Below are positions 25,775 to 34,404 of a stretch of DNA of 49,165 bases, piece after piece. The DNA is taken from NCBI GenBank assembly GCA_017448185.1, contig JAFSLX010000058.1, positions 1 through 49,165 on the forward strand, read 5' to 3'. A program made the position numbers and the translations under genes. Every line of letters starts with the position of its first letter. The stretch's first letter is position 1. The notes beneath the pieces are model-generated. The model had not been told where the DNA came from and made no database searches. It saw nothing but the letters and a program-made list of their open reading frames with translations. This DNA is from Bacteroidales bacterium. Lineage in GTDB: Bacteria; Bacteroidota; Bacteroidia; Bacteroidales; P3.

Positions 25775-27259
25775 ATGAAAATAGAGGATGTATACAAGAT
25801 AGAGATTAATGACCTGATAAGTAGACGTGATAGTACCAAGTTCCACATCACGGGAATTCGCCATTGCGATTTTAAAGACAAGGCGGATGATTTCATCCGT
25901 GATGCTGCTCAAAAAATGCAGAATGTGATACTTTTGCCCGAAGAGGCCAACCAATACGATCAAGCATCGGTGGTATGTCGCTCGGGAAATAAGAAGATTG
26001 GCTATGTGTCAGTATACGACCTGGAGAAGTACCAAATCCTCGCAAGGAAGGATGATTCCGACCATTTAACAGGTCACTTTTTCTTTGGCAACACGGGCGA
26101 CCACTTGTTGGATTTGTCGGTACCCGGAATAGTCACGCTGGACGACATTCGCGATTATCGCAAAGAGGTTGACAGACAGAAGAAAGAACAATACGGCTCG
26201 TGGAAGCATGATGCCATCAAGCGTTTTCTGGTGCACAGTCGGCTCCAGGATGATGCAAAAGCCTGCATCATCCAAATGAAGGAGTTCGTTGTGGGTCTTT
26301 TTGGTGGCTATGGCTCCACAACCCAGGAAGAGTTGTCTCCCAAACTGGAACAATATAAAGAGAGCAGCCAATACGACATCTCTCTGGAAGGTCAGCGTGA
26401 CCGGTGGGATATATTGCGCTATCTGGATTATCTGTATGACCGTTGGCATATGCCGGGCGCTATTGTGGACAAATACTTCGAGGATATACTGACCGATGTC
26501 AGCTCTCAGATAGGGGGAGAATTGGGTCGCAACGTCTCTTACGAATACTACATCGAACGGCTTAGCGAGTTGGTTACCATACATCTCCCTTCGGCGGAGA
26601 CGGCACAGCACTATTTGAATACACTGCCCAATACTGCCTTCGATGACATACGCCAACAGGTAGAGAATTTCCCGCACCACCTCTATCATCTGTTCCATAC
26701 TGACCCCAAGGAGTTTGTGAGAATCCTTTACTATGCCCGCATCCCGCGCAAGTATCTCGACCCATTCCTCTCCGGCATTGCCCTCGTGGAGGCGTATGCA
26801 AGAAAACAACAGAAATTGACAATGAATTCAAAGGTCAATCTTAACCCAGAGGTACTTAAAGAAGAATTAAATTACTTTGCCCCAACCAACAGCTTGCAGC
26901 GACTCCTGAAGCAGCCGTGGTTCGCCGAGTTGCGGACTTCGGAGCACTACGATGAGGCGTGGACGGATGCCTTCGTCGAGGCGCTAATGGATTCGGAATA
27001 CGGAGAGCAGATTGCCCGCGATTGGGCGGTGCAGGGCAAGCGCGAGAGGAAGCCCCAGATTAAAGGGCATGTGGTGGGATTGCTGAAGGATGCCGGGGTG
27101 CTGCAGGGCAGCTACGGCCGTATCGCCAGAGCCGTGGGTATCATTGTGAATAAGGAGAACAAGAAAGACCCCTACAAGACTTTCAGCGACTATATGACCC
27201 GGGGCAAGAAGCAGCCCTACGCCCTTTGGGTGAAGGAATATGTGGAAGGGAAAGATTAA
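25775..27259 (+). CDS. HIRAN-like domain protein of unknown function
   Basis: A 494-residue cytoplasmic protein. Residues about 15-85 look like a HIRAN domain: FHITGIRHCDFKD, VILLPEEANQYDQASVVC, NKKIGYVSVYDLEKY, matching the NPYDxxAhxV...IGYhP pattern. HIRAN domains bind single-stranded 3' ends or damaged DNA in helicases, but no helicase follows here. The remaining 400 residues are mostly helical and unrecognised; the end (about 410-494) is basic. It is divergent from fic and sits between the restriction-like operon and the primase-like cassette, so a DNA-related accessory role is possible. ATG 25775 is used rather than the TTG inside the -7 box. Confidence 0.6.
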   Translation: MKIEDVYKIEINDLISRRDSTKFHITGIRHCDFKDKADDFIRDAAQKMQNVILLPEEANQYDQASVVCRSGNKKIGYVSVYDLEKYQILARKDDSDHLTGHFFFGNTGDHLLDLSVPGIVTLDDIRDYRKEVDRQKKEQYGSWKHDAIKRFLVHSRLQDDAKACIIQMKEFVVGLFGGYGSTTQEELSPKLEQYKESSQYDISLEGQRDRWDILRYLDYLYDRWHMPGAIVDKYFEDILTDVSSQIGGELGRNVSYEYYIERLSELVTIHLPSAETAQHYLNTLPNTAFDDIRQQVENFPHHLYHLFHTDPKEFVRILYYARIPRKYLDPFLSGIALVEAYARKQQKLTMNSKVNLNPEVLKEELNYFAPTNSLQRLLKQPWFAELRTSEHYDEAWTDAFVEALMDSEYGEQIARDWAVQGKRERKPQIKGHVVGLLKDAGVLQGSYGRIARAVGIIVNKENKKDPYKTFSDYMTRGKKQPYALWVKEYVEGKD

Positions 27260-27288
27260 CTGTCTATTGGCATTTGCGACTGAATCGT

Positions 27289-27327
27289 GCGACTGGAAAC
27301 TTCGGCTTTCAGTCGCAATTTTTTTTT
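27289..27327 (+). terminator. Rho-independent terminator after the HIRAN-like gene
   Basis: GCGACTG (27289-27295) pairs with CAGTCGC (27310-27316), with inner AAA/TTT pairs around a CTTCGG turn, followed by a run of T from 27319 to 27327. Confidence 0.85.
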
Positions 27328-27404
27328 GAAAAATTTTCTGCCGATGATTGCTGGGAGTTACGGCGGTTTTGTCTGCGATTGATTTTTTTTCGGTTTTACA
27401 AATA

Positions 27405-27434
27405 TTTCAGTCGCATAATCGCATGGTACTTTTG
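27405..27434 (+). promoter_or_regulatory. Promoter of the primase-like cassette
   Basis: TACTTTTG (27427-27434) is a consensus -7 box; TTTC (27405-27408) precedes it by 18 bases. TTTCAGTCGCA at the -33 position repeats the right arm of the terminator 98 bases upstream, and may be an operator. The gap 27260-27567 otherwise holds the terminator and the structured leader. Confidence 0.6.
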
Positions 27435-27479
27435 CATCGGATTTCAGCAAGAAACCCATAGTAATTAACCTTATTATTA

Positions 27480-27567
27480 ATCATGAGTTGAGGTCGAGGG
27501 AATCAATTGAGCACCGCAAGGTGTAGGGCCCTTTCTCAAAGCTTCTCTCACCAAAAACTCAAAAACA
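27480..27567 (+). other. Possibly structured leader RNA of the primase-like cassette
   Basis: Between the promoter and the first ATG, TTGAG and CTCAA enclose CACC-GCAA-GGTG (a GNRA-type tetraloop hairpin near 27513-27524) and the palindrome AGGGCCCT. The two hairpin elements are visible; whether they act as a regulatory RNA is inference. Confidence 0.4.
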
Positions 27568-27966
27568 ATGAGTAAAAAACAGAAAGTCTTCATCGACAAC
27601 ATCCACATCGAGACCCAGACGGTCTTCAACGAGAACGGCAACATCAACATCTACCCCTGCGCCTTCGAGGAGAATCCCCATCTCGTGGCGCACGGCGACC
27701 GCGCCAGCCAGAAAGGACGCATGGTGACCCACGACGACGGCACCAGCCATTTCCGCGCCTACGCCACCGACAGCGGCCACCGCTACAACACCCTCTTCCG
27801 CACCGCCCACGGCGAGGTGAAGGAGACGCAGGAGAGCGTCATCTTCCAGCTGCGCTTCCCAAAACGCCTCGGCAAGTCGCTCATCGTGGCCATGCTCCAC
27901 GACGAACAGGAGGAACAGCAGGCCTTCGTCAAAACCCGCCGCTCCGAAACCAAATGGACCCATTAA
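27568..27966 (+). CDS. Conserved-looking hypothetical protein, first gene of the cassette
   Basis: A 132-residue soluble protein I do not recognise. It has a beta-rich first half (VFIDNIHIETQTVFNENGNINIYPC) and the segment VIFQLRFPKRLGKSLIVAMLHDEQEE near residues 88-113, with no signal peptide or membrane helix. GC content is clearly higher than the flanking HIRAN-like gene, in common with the next gene, so both probably belong to one transferred unit. It is followed at 25 bases by the primase-like gene, with an ACCATTAACC filler between. Confidence 0.65.
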   Translation: MSKKQKVFIDNIHIETQTVFNENGNINIYPCAFEENPHLVAHGDRASQKGRMVTHDDGTSHFRAYATDSGHRYNTLFRTAHGEVKETQESVIFQLRFPKRLGKSLIVAMLHDEQEEQQAFVKTRRSETKWTH

Positions 27967-27991
27967 CCTTTAACCATTAACCTTTACAGAA

Positions 27992-30262
27992 ATGAGTGTA
28001 CATGTAATATATTATAAGGACGGGGCGAAAATGATGCGCCCGGTGGAGTCGCGCGAGAGCTACCTGAAACTGCGCGGAAGCAAGAAGCAGAAGGCCACAC
28101 TTAAGGCTGTACGCGAGGGTGACGAGAAGCAGAAGGTACACCTGCTGCAGATGAATTACAGCTGCCTGCCGGGCGAGGACGGTCGCCTGAAAGGGAGCAC
28201 AAGGATGAGCACCAGCGTAGGGATGGACATCGACCACATCGCCGACGAAGAACTACAGCAATTGAGAGAACGCATCCTCGAAAAAAAAGAGGAGCTGGGG
28301 CTGTTGATGCTGGAGCGCAGCGCCCGCGGCCATGGATATCATCTGGTGTTCCGCCGTCGCCAAGGACTGTCTCAAGAGGAGAACCTACAATGGGCAAGCG
28401 ACCTGCTGGGCGTAGAGTTCGACGCTGGCGCAAAAGACATCACACGGGTGTTCTTCACCACCACCGACGACGCAGAAGAACTGCTGTTCCTCGATGACAG
28501 GCTGTTTGAGTTGGAAGAAGTAAATGCGGAAGAAACGAGTGCTACACCGCTACAGTGCTACAGTTCAAAAGCGGACAAGTCGACGAGACTTGTCGGCCAA
28601 GCCAATGAGCTACCCACTACCGACTACCCACTATCCACTACCCACTACCCACTCTCATATAAGGGTTTCGCCTACACCGATATCCTGCACAAGTACTGGG
28701 AGCTGTTCAACGACGGCAAGGAGCCGACGGAGGGCGACCGCGATACGCTGACCTACCAGGTGGCGTGCGACCTGCGGCATATCTGCGGACGCAACGCCGA
28801 GTGGCTCGACCAGGTGATACCCTGCTACGACGGCTTCCCGCTGGAGGAGAAACGCCAGAAGATTCAGAACGCCCTCGCGGCCAAGAGCGAGGGGATGCCC
28901 TACCGACTGAAGCAGGTGCTGCTGGCACTGCGCTCGACGGCAGGCGTGAAGGCCTGCGGCGGGACGCTGACCACACCGCCCGAGATGCCCAAGAAGTTGC
29001 CGCCGCTGGTGAAGCTGCTGACCAAGAATGTGCCGTGGTTCTACAAGCCCGCGGTGGCGGCGGCGGTGTTTCCCGCACTGGCGGCGCACCTGCACGGCGT
29101 TCACTTCCGCTACTGGGACAACGTCGACCACGAGGCCACCTTCATGAATGTGCTCATCGGACGACAGTCGATAGGCAAGGGCACGATTAAGAAACCCATC
29201 GAATACATCATGGAGGACATACGCCAACGTGACATCCCCAACCGCCAGCGTGAGGCGGAGTGGAAGCAGAAGAACCCGGGCGCCAAGCAGAAGAAAGACC
29301 CGCGCCCCACGGACATCTGCATCCAGATGCTGATTGACAACCTGACGGATGCCGTCTTCAACCAGCGCATTGTCGATGCCCACAACAACGGCCAGCGTTT
29401 CCTCTTCACCATCGTCGACGAGATCGATGCCCTGAAGAAGGTAACCTCGAAAGGGACGACCGACGAGGTGGGGCTGCTGATTCGCAAGGCCTTCGACAAC
29501 GCTTTTGCCGGACAGGAGCGCGTGGGTGCCGACAGCGTTTCGGGCATCGCACCCCTGCGCTGGAATTTCAACGCCTCGACAACACCGCCCAACGCCCGCA
29601 AGTTCTTCAGCAAGATGGTCAACGACGGCACAGTGAGCCGCCTCGATGTGGCCACCATCATCCGCAACGACGACAACGACGAGGCACCCATTCTGGGCAT
29701 CTACGACCACACCTTCGCGCAGGAGCTGAAGCCCTACCTCGACCGGCTGGAGGCCGCCAGCGGATTGATTGAGTGTCCGCAGGCACAACGGCTGTCGTTC
29801 GAGATGAAGCAGGAGAACAAGGAGGCCGCGGGGCTTTACGACTCGGAGGCCTACCGCGTACTGAGCTACCGCGCCAACGTCATCGCCTGGCTCAAGGGGA
29901 TGGTGCTGTATGTGGCGCAGGGCTACAAGTGGACGAAGGAGATTGCCGAGTTTGTGCGCTGGAGCCAGCAGTACAACCTGTGGTGCAAGATGCTCTACTT
30001 CGGCCAGCAGCTGGAGCAGGAGCTGCGCGAGGAAGTGGAGATACAGCGGCAGTCGGGACCTCGCAACCTCTTGGAGCTTTTACCCGACGAGTTCACCCGT
30101 GAGCAGTACCGCCAGATGCGGCAGAGTCAGGGAAAGGGTGGCGATGGCGACAGCACGCTGCGCACCTGGGCAACCCGCGGCCATATCGCCTACGAAGAAG
30201 TGACGGGGAGGTACTGCAAGACCGAGGCTTACCTGAAGAAATTCAAAGGGTCAAGAGTTTAA
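27992..30262 (+). CDS. BT4734/VirE-N domain + P-loop (DUF3987-like) primase/helicase-type protein
   Basis: A 756-residue protein. Residues 1-175 resemble the BT4734-like/VirE N-terminal domain (MNYSCLPGEDGRLKGSTRM, GMDIDHI, RSARGHGYHLVFRR), which is related to primase-polymerase folds. From about 330 a P-loop module follows: IGRQSIGKGT at about 388 as Walker A and LFTIVDEIDAL at about 470 as Walker B. Proteins of this design occur in mobile or variable regions of Bacteroidales. The linker at about 182-224 is encoded by repeats: GCTACAGT units, a GACAAGTC/GACTTGTC inverted repeat, and CTACCCACTAC repeats, all in frame. No integrase is nearby. Confidence 0.8.
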   Translation: MSVHVIYYKDGAKMMRPVESRESYLKLRGSKKQKATLKAVREGDEKQKVHLLQMNYSCLPGEDGRLKGSTRMSTSVGMDIDHIADEELQQLRERILEKKEELGLLMLERSARGHGYHLVFRRRQGLSQEENLQWASDLLGVEFDAGAKDITRVFFTTTDDAEELLFLDDRLFELEEVNAEETSATPLQCYSSKADKSTRLVGQANELPTTDYPLSTTHYPLSYKGFAYTDILHKYWELFNDGKEPTEGDRDTLTYQVACDLRHICGRNAEWLDQVIPCYDGFPLEEKRQKIQNALAAKSEGMPYRLKQVLLALRSTAGVKACGGTLTTPPEMPKKLPPLVKLLTKNVPWFYKPAVAAAVFPALAAHLHGVHFRYWDNVDHEATFMNVLIGRQSIGKGTIKKPIEYIMEDIRQRDIPNRQREAEWKQKNPGAKQKKDPRPTDICIQMLIDNLTDAVFNQRIVDAHNNGQRFLFTIVDEIDALKKVTSKGTTDEVGLLIRKAFDNAFAGQERVGADSVSGIAPLRWNFNASTTPPNARKFFSKMVNDGTVSRLDVATIIRNDDNDEAPILGIYDHTFAQELKPYLDRLEAASGLIECPQAQRLSFEMKQENKEAAGLYDSEAYRVLSYRANVIAWLKGMVLYVAQGYKWTKEIAEFVRWSQQYNLWCKMLYFGQQLEQELREEVEIQRQSGPRNLLELLPDEFTREQYRQMRQSQGKGGDGDSTLRTWATRGHIAYEEVTGRYCKTEAYLKKFKGSRV
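28537..28662 (+). repeat. Repeat-derived in-frame linker in the primase-like gene
   Basis: Contains GCTACACC-GCTACAGT-GCTACAGT units (28539-28566) shared with 16763-16788, an inverted repeat GACAAGTC...GACTTGTC (28574-28595), and seven near-copies of CTACCCACT (28610-28652). The reading frame stays open, giving a low-complexity Thr/Tyr/Pro/Leu linker. Confidence 0.85.
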
Positions 30263-30322
30263 TGGTTTGTTTCAGGTTTCAAAACTCTCAAATTATCTAA
30301 TTCTTGATAAAAGAAGTGCAAC

Positions 30323-30712
30323 ATGATAGAAATCGAGAACAACTATGAATGCTTCGTGGTGCTCTGGCAACAGCTGGAGCGCACGAGGCAGCTCTTCGGG
30401 ATGCAATACCGCCGTTTCTGCATACGCCGCGTGCTGCTGTCGTGGTTCGGCAACGAGGCTACGGACGACTTCATCTGGGAGGTCTGCTTCAACACCGTCG
30501 TCGACGGCAGGCAACTGTACGGCTTGGACGAGATTCCCGCCCCTTCGCTGCACCCGCGCACAAGCCGCGAGTTCCTCCGCGCCTTGGTGGCCGTCAAGCT
30601 CGGCATCGGCTTGAGGAAAGTCGACCTCCACGCCCTCGACCGCGCCTACACCGAAGCCTTCCCCCACAGCACCCCAATCAACGTCAATAAGAAAAAGCGC
30701 GAACCCCCATAA
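30323..30712 (+). CDS. Hypothetical protein, last gene of the cassette
   Basis: A 129-residue, mainly helical, soluble protein with no recognised domain. Its segment RRFCIRRVLLSWFGNEATDDFIWEVCFNTV is well ordered and aromatic-rich, and the tail is basic (NVNKKKREPP). It follows the primase-like gene by 60 bases and shares its high GC content. A small helical partner of the primase-like protein is possible but unproven. Confidence 0.6.
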   Translation: MIEIENNYECFVVLWQQLERTRQLFGMQYRRFCIRRVLLSWFGNEATDDFIWEVCFNTVVDGRQLYGLDEIPAPSLHPRTSREFLRALVAVKLGIGLRKVDLHALDRAYTEAFPHSTPINVNKKKREPP

Positions 30713-30815
30713 CAATCGCCTAATTCGCCATTCCCTTTTGAGTTTTCGGTTATATTCGGATATATTCGGTTAGCGATTTTGTTAGTTTTTTTCGTTTTGT
30801 TTGAGATTCTTTTTG

Positions 30816-30823
30816 TAAATTTG
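30816..30823 (+). promoter_or_regulatory. -7 box for the alkaline phosphatase operon
   Basis: TAAATTTG fits TAnnTTTG and lies 24 bases before the ATG at 30847. Upstream, TATATTCGG occurs twice in tandem (30751-30770), a possible regulator site. Confidence 0.5.
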
Positions 30824-30846
30824 CAGTTTGAACAAATGAAAAGGAT

Positions 30847-31983
30847 ATGAAACTAAAGTTTTTGTTTTTGCCCCTGTTACTGACAGTTACGATGATGCTG
30901 GAGGGGTGCGAGTCGCTGGTTGAGGCGGCATATTTGTTTGAGGAGAATGCGGCACAAGAGAAGCTGGCAGAGGAAATACCGATTCCGACGAATGTGATTT
31001 TGGTTGTGGGCGACGGTATGGGGGTGGCGCAGGTTTATTCGTCGGTGGTGGCGCAGGGGGGGAGGTCGGCTTTCCTGCGTTTTCCGTACAGTGGTTTTTC
31101 GCGCACTTATTCGCGCAACAGTTACCGGACTGATTCGGCGGCTGGCGGCACTGCGCTGACGACGGGTAAGAAGGTGGAGAACAAGCATGTGAACTGGGGC
31201 CCCGATTCGACGCGGTATGCGACGATTTTCGACGATGCTGTGAAGGCGGGTATGTCGACGGGTTTTGTGGTGACGAGCAGTGTGCTTGATGCGACGCCGG
31301 CGTCGTCGTACGGTCATGTGCCTTATCGCAAGATGTTCGACACGCTGAGTCTGCAGATGGCTCAGTGTGGGCACAGTGTGATGATTGGTGGCGGACGGAA
31401 CAGTTTTCTGCCGGAGAACCGGAAGGACGGGAAGGCGCCGTTGGATACGCTGGCGAAGCGCGGCTATGCTGTGGTGACGACGCTGGACAGTATGAACCGC
31501 TATGGCGGGGAGCGGATGGTGGCGCTGCTTTATGAGGGCGACCCGCTGAAGGCTCCGGCCCGCGGCGATATGCTGAACCAGGGTACGAAGAAGGCGCTGT
31601 CGATGCTGGCCCGCAATGAGAAGGGATTTGCGTTGCTGATTGAGGGTTCGCAGATTGACTGGGCCTGCCACGATAATGACACTGCCTGGCTGCGTGCTGA
31701 GATGGCGGATTTCGAGCAGGTGTTGCATACGGTGTTGGATTTTGCTGTGCGCGACGGGAATACGCTGGTGGTTGTTACGGCTGACCATGAGACGGGTGGG
31801 GTGACGCTGCCGAGCGGGAATATTGAGAAGGGTGAGAACGATGTGCGTTTCCTGTGGGGGAGCCATACGGGTGTGATGGTGCCTGTGTTTGCCTATGGGC
31901 CGGGGGCGCAGCTTTTTTCGGGAATACATGAGAATACGGATATTCCGGCGCTGATACGCTGGGTGATGAATTTTGGGCAATGA
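30847..31983 (+). CDS. Alkaline phosphatase, probable lipoprotein
   Basis: A 378-residue secreted phosphomonoesterase. It has the metal-binding VVGDGMG (about 53-59), the active-site serine in TDSAAGGTALTTGKK (about 94-108), SSVLDATPASSYGHV, GSQIDWACHDND (metal ligands) and TADHETGG (about 311-318). The N-terminus has a hydrophobic stretch ending MLEGC, a somewhat atypical lipobox. It releases phosphate from organic monoesters in the periplasm or at the cell surface. Its stop overlaps the AtoE-type transporter start by ATGA. Confidence 0.93.
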   Translation: MKLKFLFLPLLLTVTMMLEGCESLVEAAYLFEENAAQEKLAEEIPIPTNVILVVGDGMGVAQVYSSVVAQGGRSAFLRFPYSGFSRTYSRNSYRTDSAAGGTALTTGKKVENKHVNWGPDSTRYATIFDDAVKAGMSTGFVVTSSVLDATPASSYGHVPYRKMFDTLSLQMAQCGHSVMIGGGRNSFLPENRKDGKAPLDTLAKRGYAVVTTLDSMNRYGGERMVALLYEGDPLKAPARGDMLNQGTKKALSMLARNEKGFALLIEGSQIDWACHDNDTAWLRAEMADFEQVLHTVLDFAVRDGNTLVVVTADHETGGVTLPSGNIEKGENDVRFLWGSHTGVMVPVFAYGPGAQLFSGIHENTDIPALIRWVMNFGQ

Positions 31984-33320
31984 TTAAGTTCTGTGTGCGA
32001 CTGGTGCAACGGTGGTTGCCTGAGCCGTTTGTGTTTGCGATTTTGCTGACGTTTGTGGCGGGCGTGATAGCGTTGCCTGTGTGTCACCAGACTCCCATTG
32101 AGGTGGTGGAGCACTGGGGAGGTGGCGTGTGGAACTTGCTGGCGTTTGCGATGCAGATGGCGTTGGTGTTGGTGTGCGGTTCGGCGCTGGCGGCGGCACC
32201 GGCGGTGAAGCGGGGTATCGGTGCGTTGGCCGGAGTGCCGAAGAGTCCGGGAGGTGCGATTGCGCTGGTGACGGTTGTGTCGGCGCTGGCCTGTTGGCTG
32301 AACTGGGGTTTCGGCTTGATTGTGGGAGTGATTTTTGCGAAGGAGATAGCGCGCCAGATGCAGGGGGTGGACTACCGGCTGCTGATTGCGTCGGCGTATA
32401 GTGGTTTTGTGGTGTGGCACGCGGGGCTGTCGGGGTCGATTCCGTTGACGATGGCTACGCCGGGCGATGCGCTGACGAGGGCTACGAACGGAGCGCTGAG
32501 TGCGCCGGTGCCGGTGAGCGAGACGATTCTGGATCCGCACAATGTGGTGATGGTGGTGCTGGTGATTGTGGGTATCACGGTGGCTAACACGTTGATGCAT
32601 CCGAAGCGGGATGCTGTGGTGGTGGACCCGTCGCTGCTGAACGAGAGCGACGATGTGCCAGTGCGGCCTGACGAGCCGACACCGGCGCAACGAATGGAAC
32701 ACAGCCGGGTGCTGGCGTGGATGATAGCGTTGATGTTTGCTGTGTATCTGGTGGTGCATCTGGGGTTTCGTGGCGGTTCGCTTGATTTGAACACGGTTAT
32801 CCTTATTTTCCTCACGCTTGGACTGATGTTGCACCGCACGCCGCTGGCATACGTGCGAGCATTCGGCAAGGCGGCATCGGGGGCGTCGGGTATTATTCTG
32901 CAGTTTCCGTTTTATGCAGGTATTATGGGTATCATTACCGGAGTGGGTGCGAGCGGCATTTGTCTGGGGACGGTGATCAGCGATGCGTGTATCGATGTTT
33001 CGACCCCGGTGACTTATCCGCTGCTGACTTTCCTCTGTGCGGCTATACTGAATCTGTTTGTGCCGTCGGGGGGAGGGCACTGGGCCATACAGGCGCCGAT
33101 TATGTTCACCGCCGGAGCGGATCTGGGAGTTGACCCGGGATTGACGGGCACCGCAATAGCCTGGGGCGATGCATGGACGAACCTGATACAGCCATTCTGG
33201 GCATTGCCGGCGTTGGCAATAGCACGTCTCAGCGCGAAGGATATTATGGGCTATTGCCTGATAGATTTGCTTGTCACGGGTCTCATCATCGGTGGTGGGC
33301 TGATTGTGTGGGCGTTGTGA
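31980..33320 (+). CDS. AtoE-type short-chain fatty acid transporter
   Basis: A 446-residue inner-membrane protein with about ten or eleven helices. The start LVQRWLPEPFVFAILLTF, the block LNWGFGLIVGVIFAKEIARQM, HAGLSGSIPLTMATPGD and VPSGGGHWAIQAPIM are typical of the AtoE/TIGR00366 short-chain fatty acid transporter family. It probably carries butyrate-type acids. It is coupled to the alkaline phosphatase gene by a 4-base overlap, an unexpected functional pairing. Confidence 0.9.
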   Translation: MIKFCVRLVQRWLPEPFVFAILLTFVAGVIALPVCHQTPIEVVEHWGGGVWNLLAFAMQMALVLVCGSALAAAPAVKRGIGALAGVPKSPGGAIALVTVVSALACWLNWGFGLIVGVIFAKEIARQMQGVDYRLLIASAYSGFVVWHAGLSGSIPLTMATPGDALTRATNGALSAPVPVSETILDPHNVVMVVLVIVGITVANTLMHPKRDAVVVDPSLLNESDDVPVRPDEPTPAQRMEHSRVLAWMIALMFAVYLVVHLGFRGGSLDLNTVILIFLTLGLMLHRTPLAYVRAFGKAASGASGIILQFPFYAGIMGIITGVGASGICLGTVISDACIDVSTPVTYPLLTFLCAAILNLFVPSGGGHWAIQAPIMFTAGADLGVDPGLTGTAIAWGDAWTNLIQPFWALPALAIARLSAKDIMGYCLIDLLVTGLIIGGGLIVWAL

Positions 33321-33355
33321 AGTCGAAGAGTTGTTTGCTCAATAAAGAATTAAAT

Positions 33356-33916
33356 ATGTTTGAAGAGGTTATTAAACATTATCCGGATTTCCCGAAGGAG
33401 GGGATAGATTTTATCGATGTGTTGCCGTTTCTGCAGGACAAGCGGGCTTTTGCCGATGCAATAGCGGAGATAGGTAGGCTTTGCACTGCTCCCAATGTGG
33501 CGACTGTTGAGGCTCGTGGTTTCTTGTTTGCAGCTCCGTTGCTTTCGGCTGAAGGAGCGGTGCAAACTATCATCCCGTTCCGCAAGAAGGGTAAGCTGCC
33601 ACATGCCGAAGGTGACTTGGTGAAGGTCGAGATTATGAAGGAATATGGCGGGGACGAACTGTTTTACCGTCGCAGCGATTTTGCTGCCGCTCAGCCCAAT
33701 GGTGATTATATCGACATTACAATACTGGACGACCTGCTGGCAACCGGTGGCACGGTGAAGGGCATTGTGGACTCGCTGCAGCAGCAGGTGATTGACGGAC
33801 GTCGTATCCGCATCAAGGAATTTATATTCTTGGTTGAGTTGCCCGATTTGGGAGGCCGAAAGATACTGGAAGGCGTTGCGCCGGTGCATTCGCTGATGCA
33901 GCTGGCCGGTGCCTAA
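33356..33916 (+). CDS. apt: Adenine phosphoribosyltransferase
   Basis: A 186-residue purine-salvage enzyme forming AMP from adenine and PRPP. It has PDFPKEGIDFIDVLPFL at the start, VEARGFLFAAPL, FRKKGKLPHAEG and the PRPP loop ITILDDLLATGGTVKG at about 122-137. ATG 33356 is chosen because the protein aligns from MFEEVIKHYPDFP; the frame is open further upstream inside the transporter gene. The end overlaps the convergent DUF456 gene by 4 bases, with no terminator between. Confidence 0.93.
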   Translation: MFEEVIKHYPDFPKEGIDFIDVLPFLQDKRAFADAIAEIGRLCTAPNVATVEARGFLFAAPLLSAEGAVQTIIPFRKKGKLPHAEGDLVKVEIMKEYGGDELFYRRSDFAAAQPNGDYIDITILDDLLATGGTVKGIVDSLQQQVIDGRRIRIKEFIFLVELPDLGGRKILEGVAPVHSLMQLAGA

Positions 33917-34404
33917 AAAAACTTGATTACTACCACCACCATCAAGGCTATACAGTAGACCAACTTCATCAACGTGCCCGAAAGGAAGCCGATGAAAGCT
34001 CCCCACGCGGCTTTGAGGGCAGGCTGCAGGTCGTGCTTGTTGAGGTATTCGCCCACAAAGGCGCCGATGAAGGGCCAGAACACCACTCCCAACAGCCCCT
34101 GGGGCCCGAAGGGGAGGCCGAATATGGAAATCACCAGTCCGATATTGCAGCCCCAGATACCCGCTTTCGACCCTCCGAAACGCTTCGTGCTTGCCGACGG
34201 CACCACATAGTCGAGCACCGTGATTATCCCGGCTGCCACTGCCGTCACTACCAGTACGGTTGAACTGACTGGAACAAACGTGGAAAGTTTGGCCAGCAAC
34301 AGACCCACCCAGCTGATGGGCGGACCCGGCAGTCCCGGGGCGACTGAACCGACAATGCCGATGCCGAGCAGGATAAAGGCAACAATTATCAGGACAATAT
34401 TCAT
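33913..34404 (-). CDS. DUF456 family membrane protein
   Basis: A 163-residue protein, nearly all hydrophobic, with four or five helices. The start VAFILLGIGIVGSVAPGLPGPPISWVGLLL and the block FWPFIGAFVGEYLNKHDLQPALKAAWGAFIGFLSGT match DUF456. Function is unknown. Its start overlaps the stop of the upstream GNAT-HD gene by 4 bases, so it is the last gene of the DUF4254, GT9, GNAT-HD, DUF456 operon. Confidence 0.88.
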   Translation of the reverse strand: MNIVLIIVAFILLGIGIVGSVAPGLPGPPISWVGLLLAKLSTFVPVSSTVLVVTAVAAGIITVLDYVVPSASTKRFGGSKAGIWGCNIGLVISIFGLPFGPQGLLGVVFWPFIGAFVGEYLNKHDLQPALKAAWGAFIGFLSGTLMKLVYCIALMVVVVIKFF

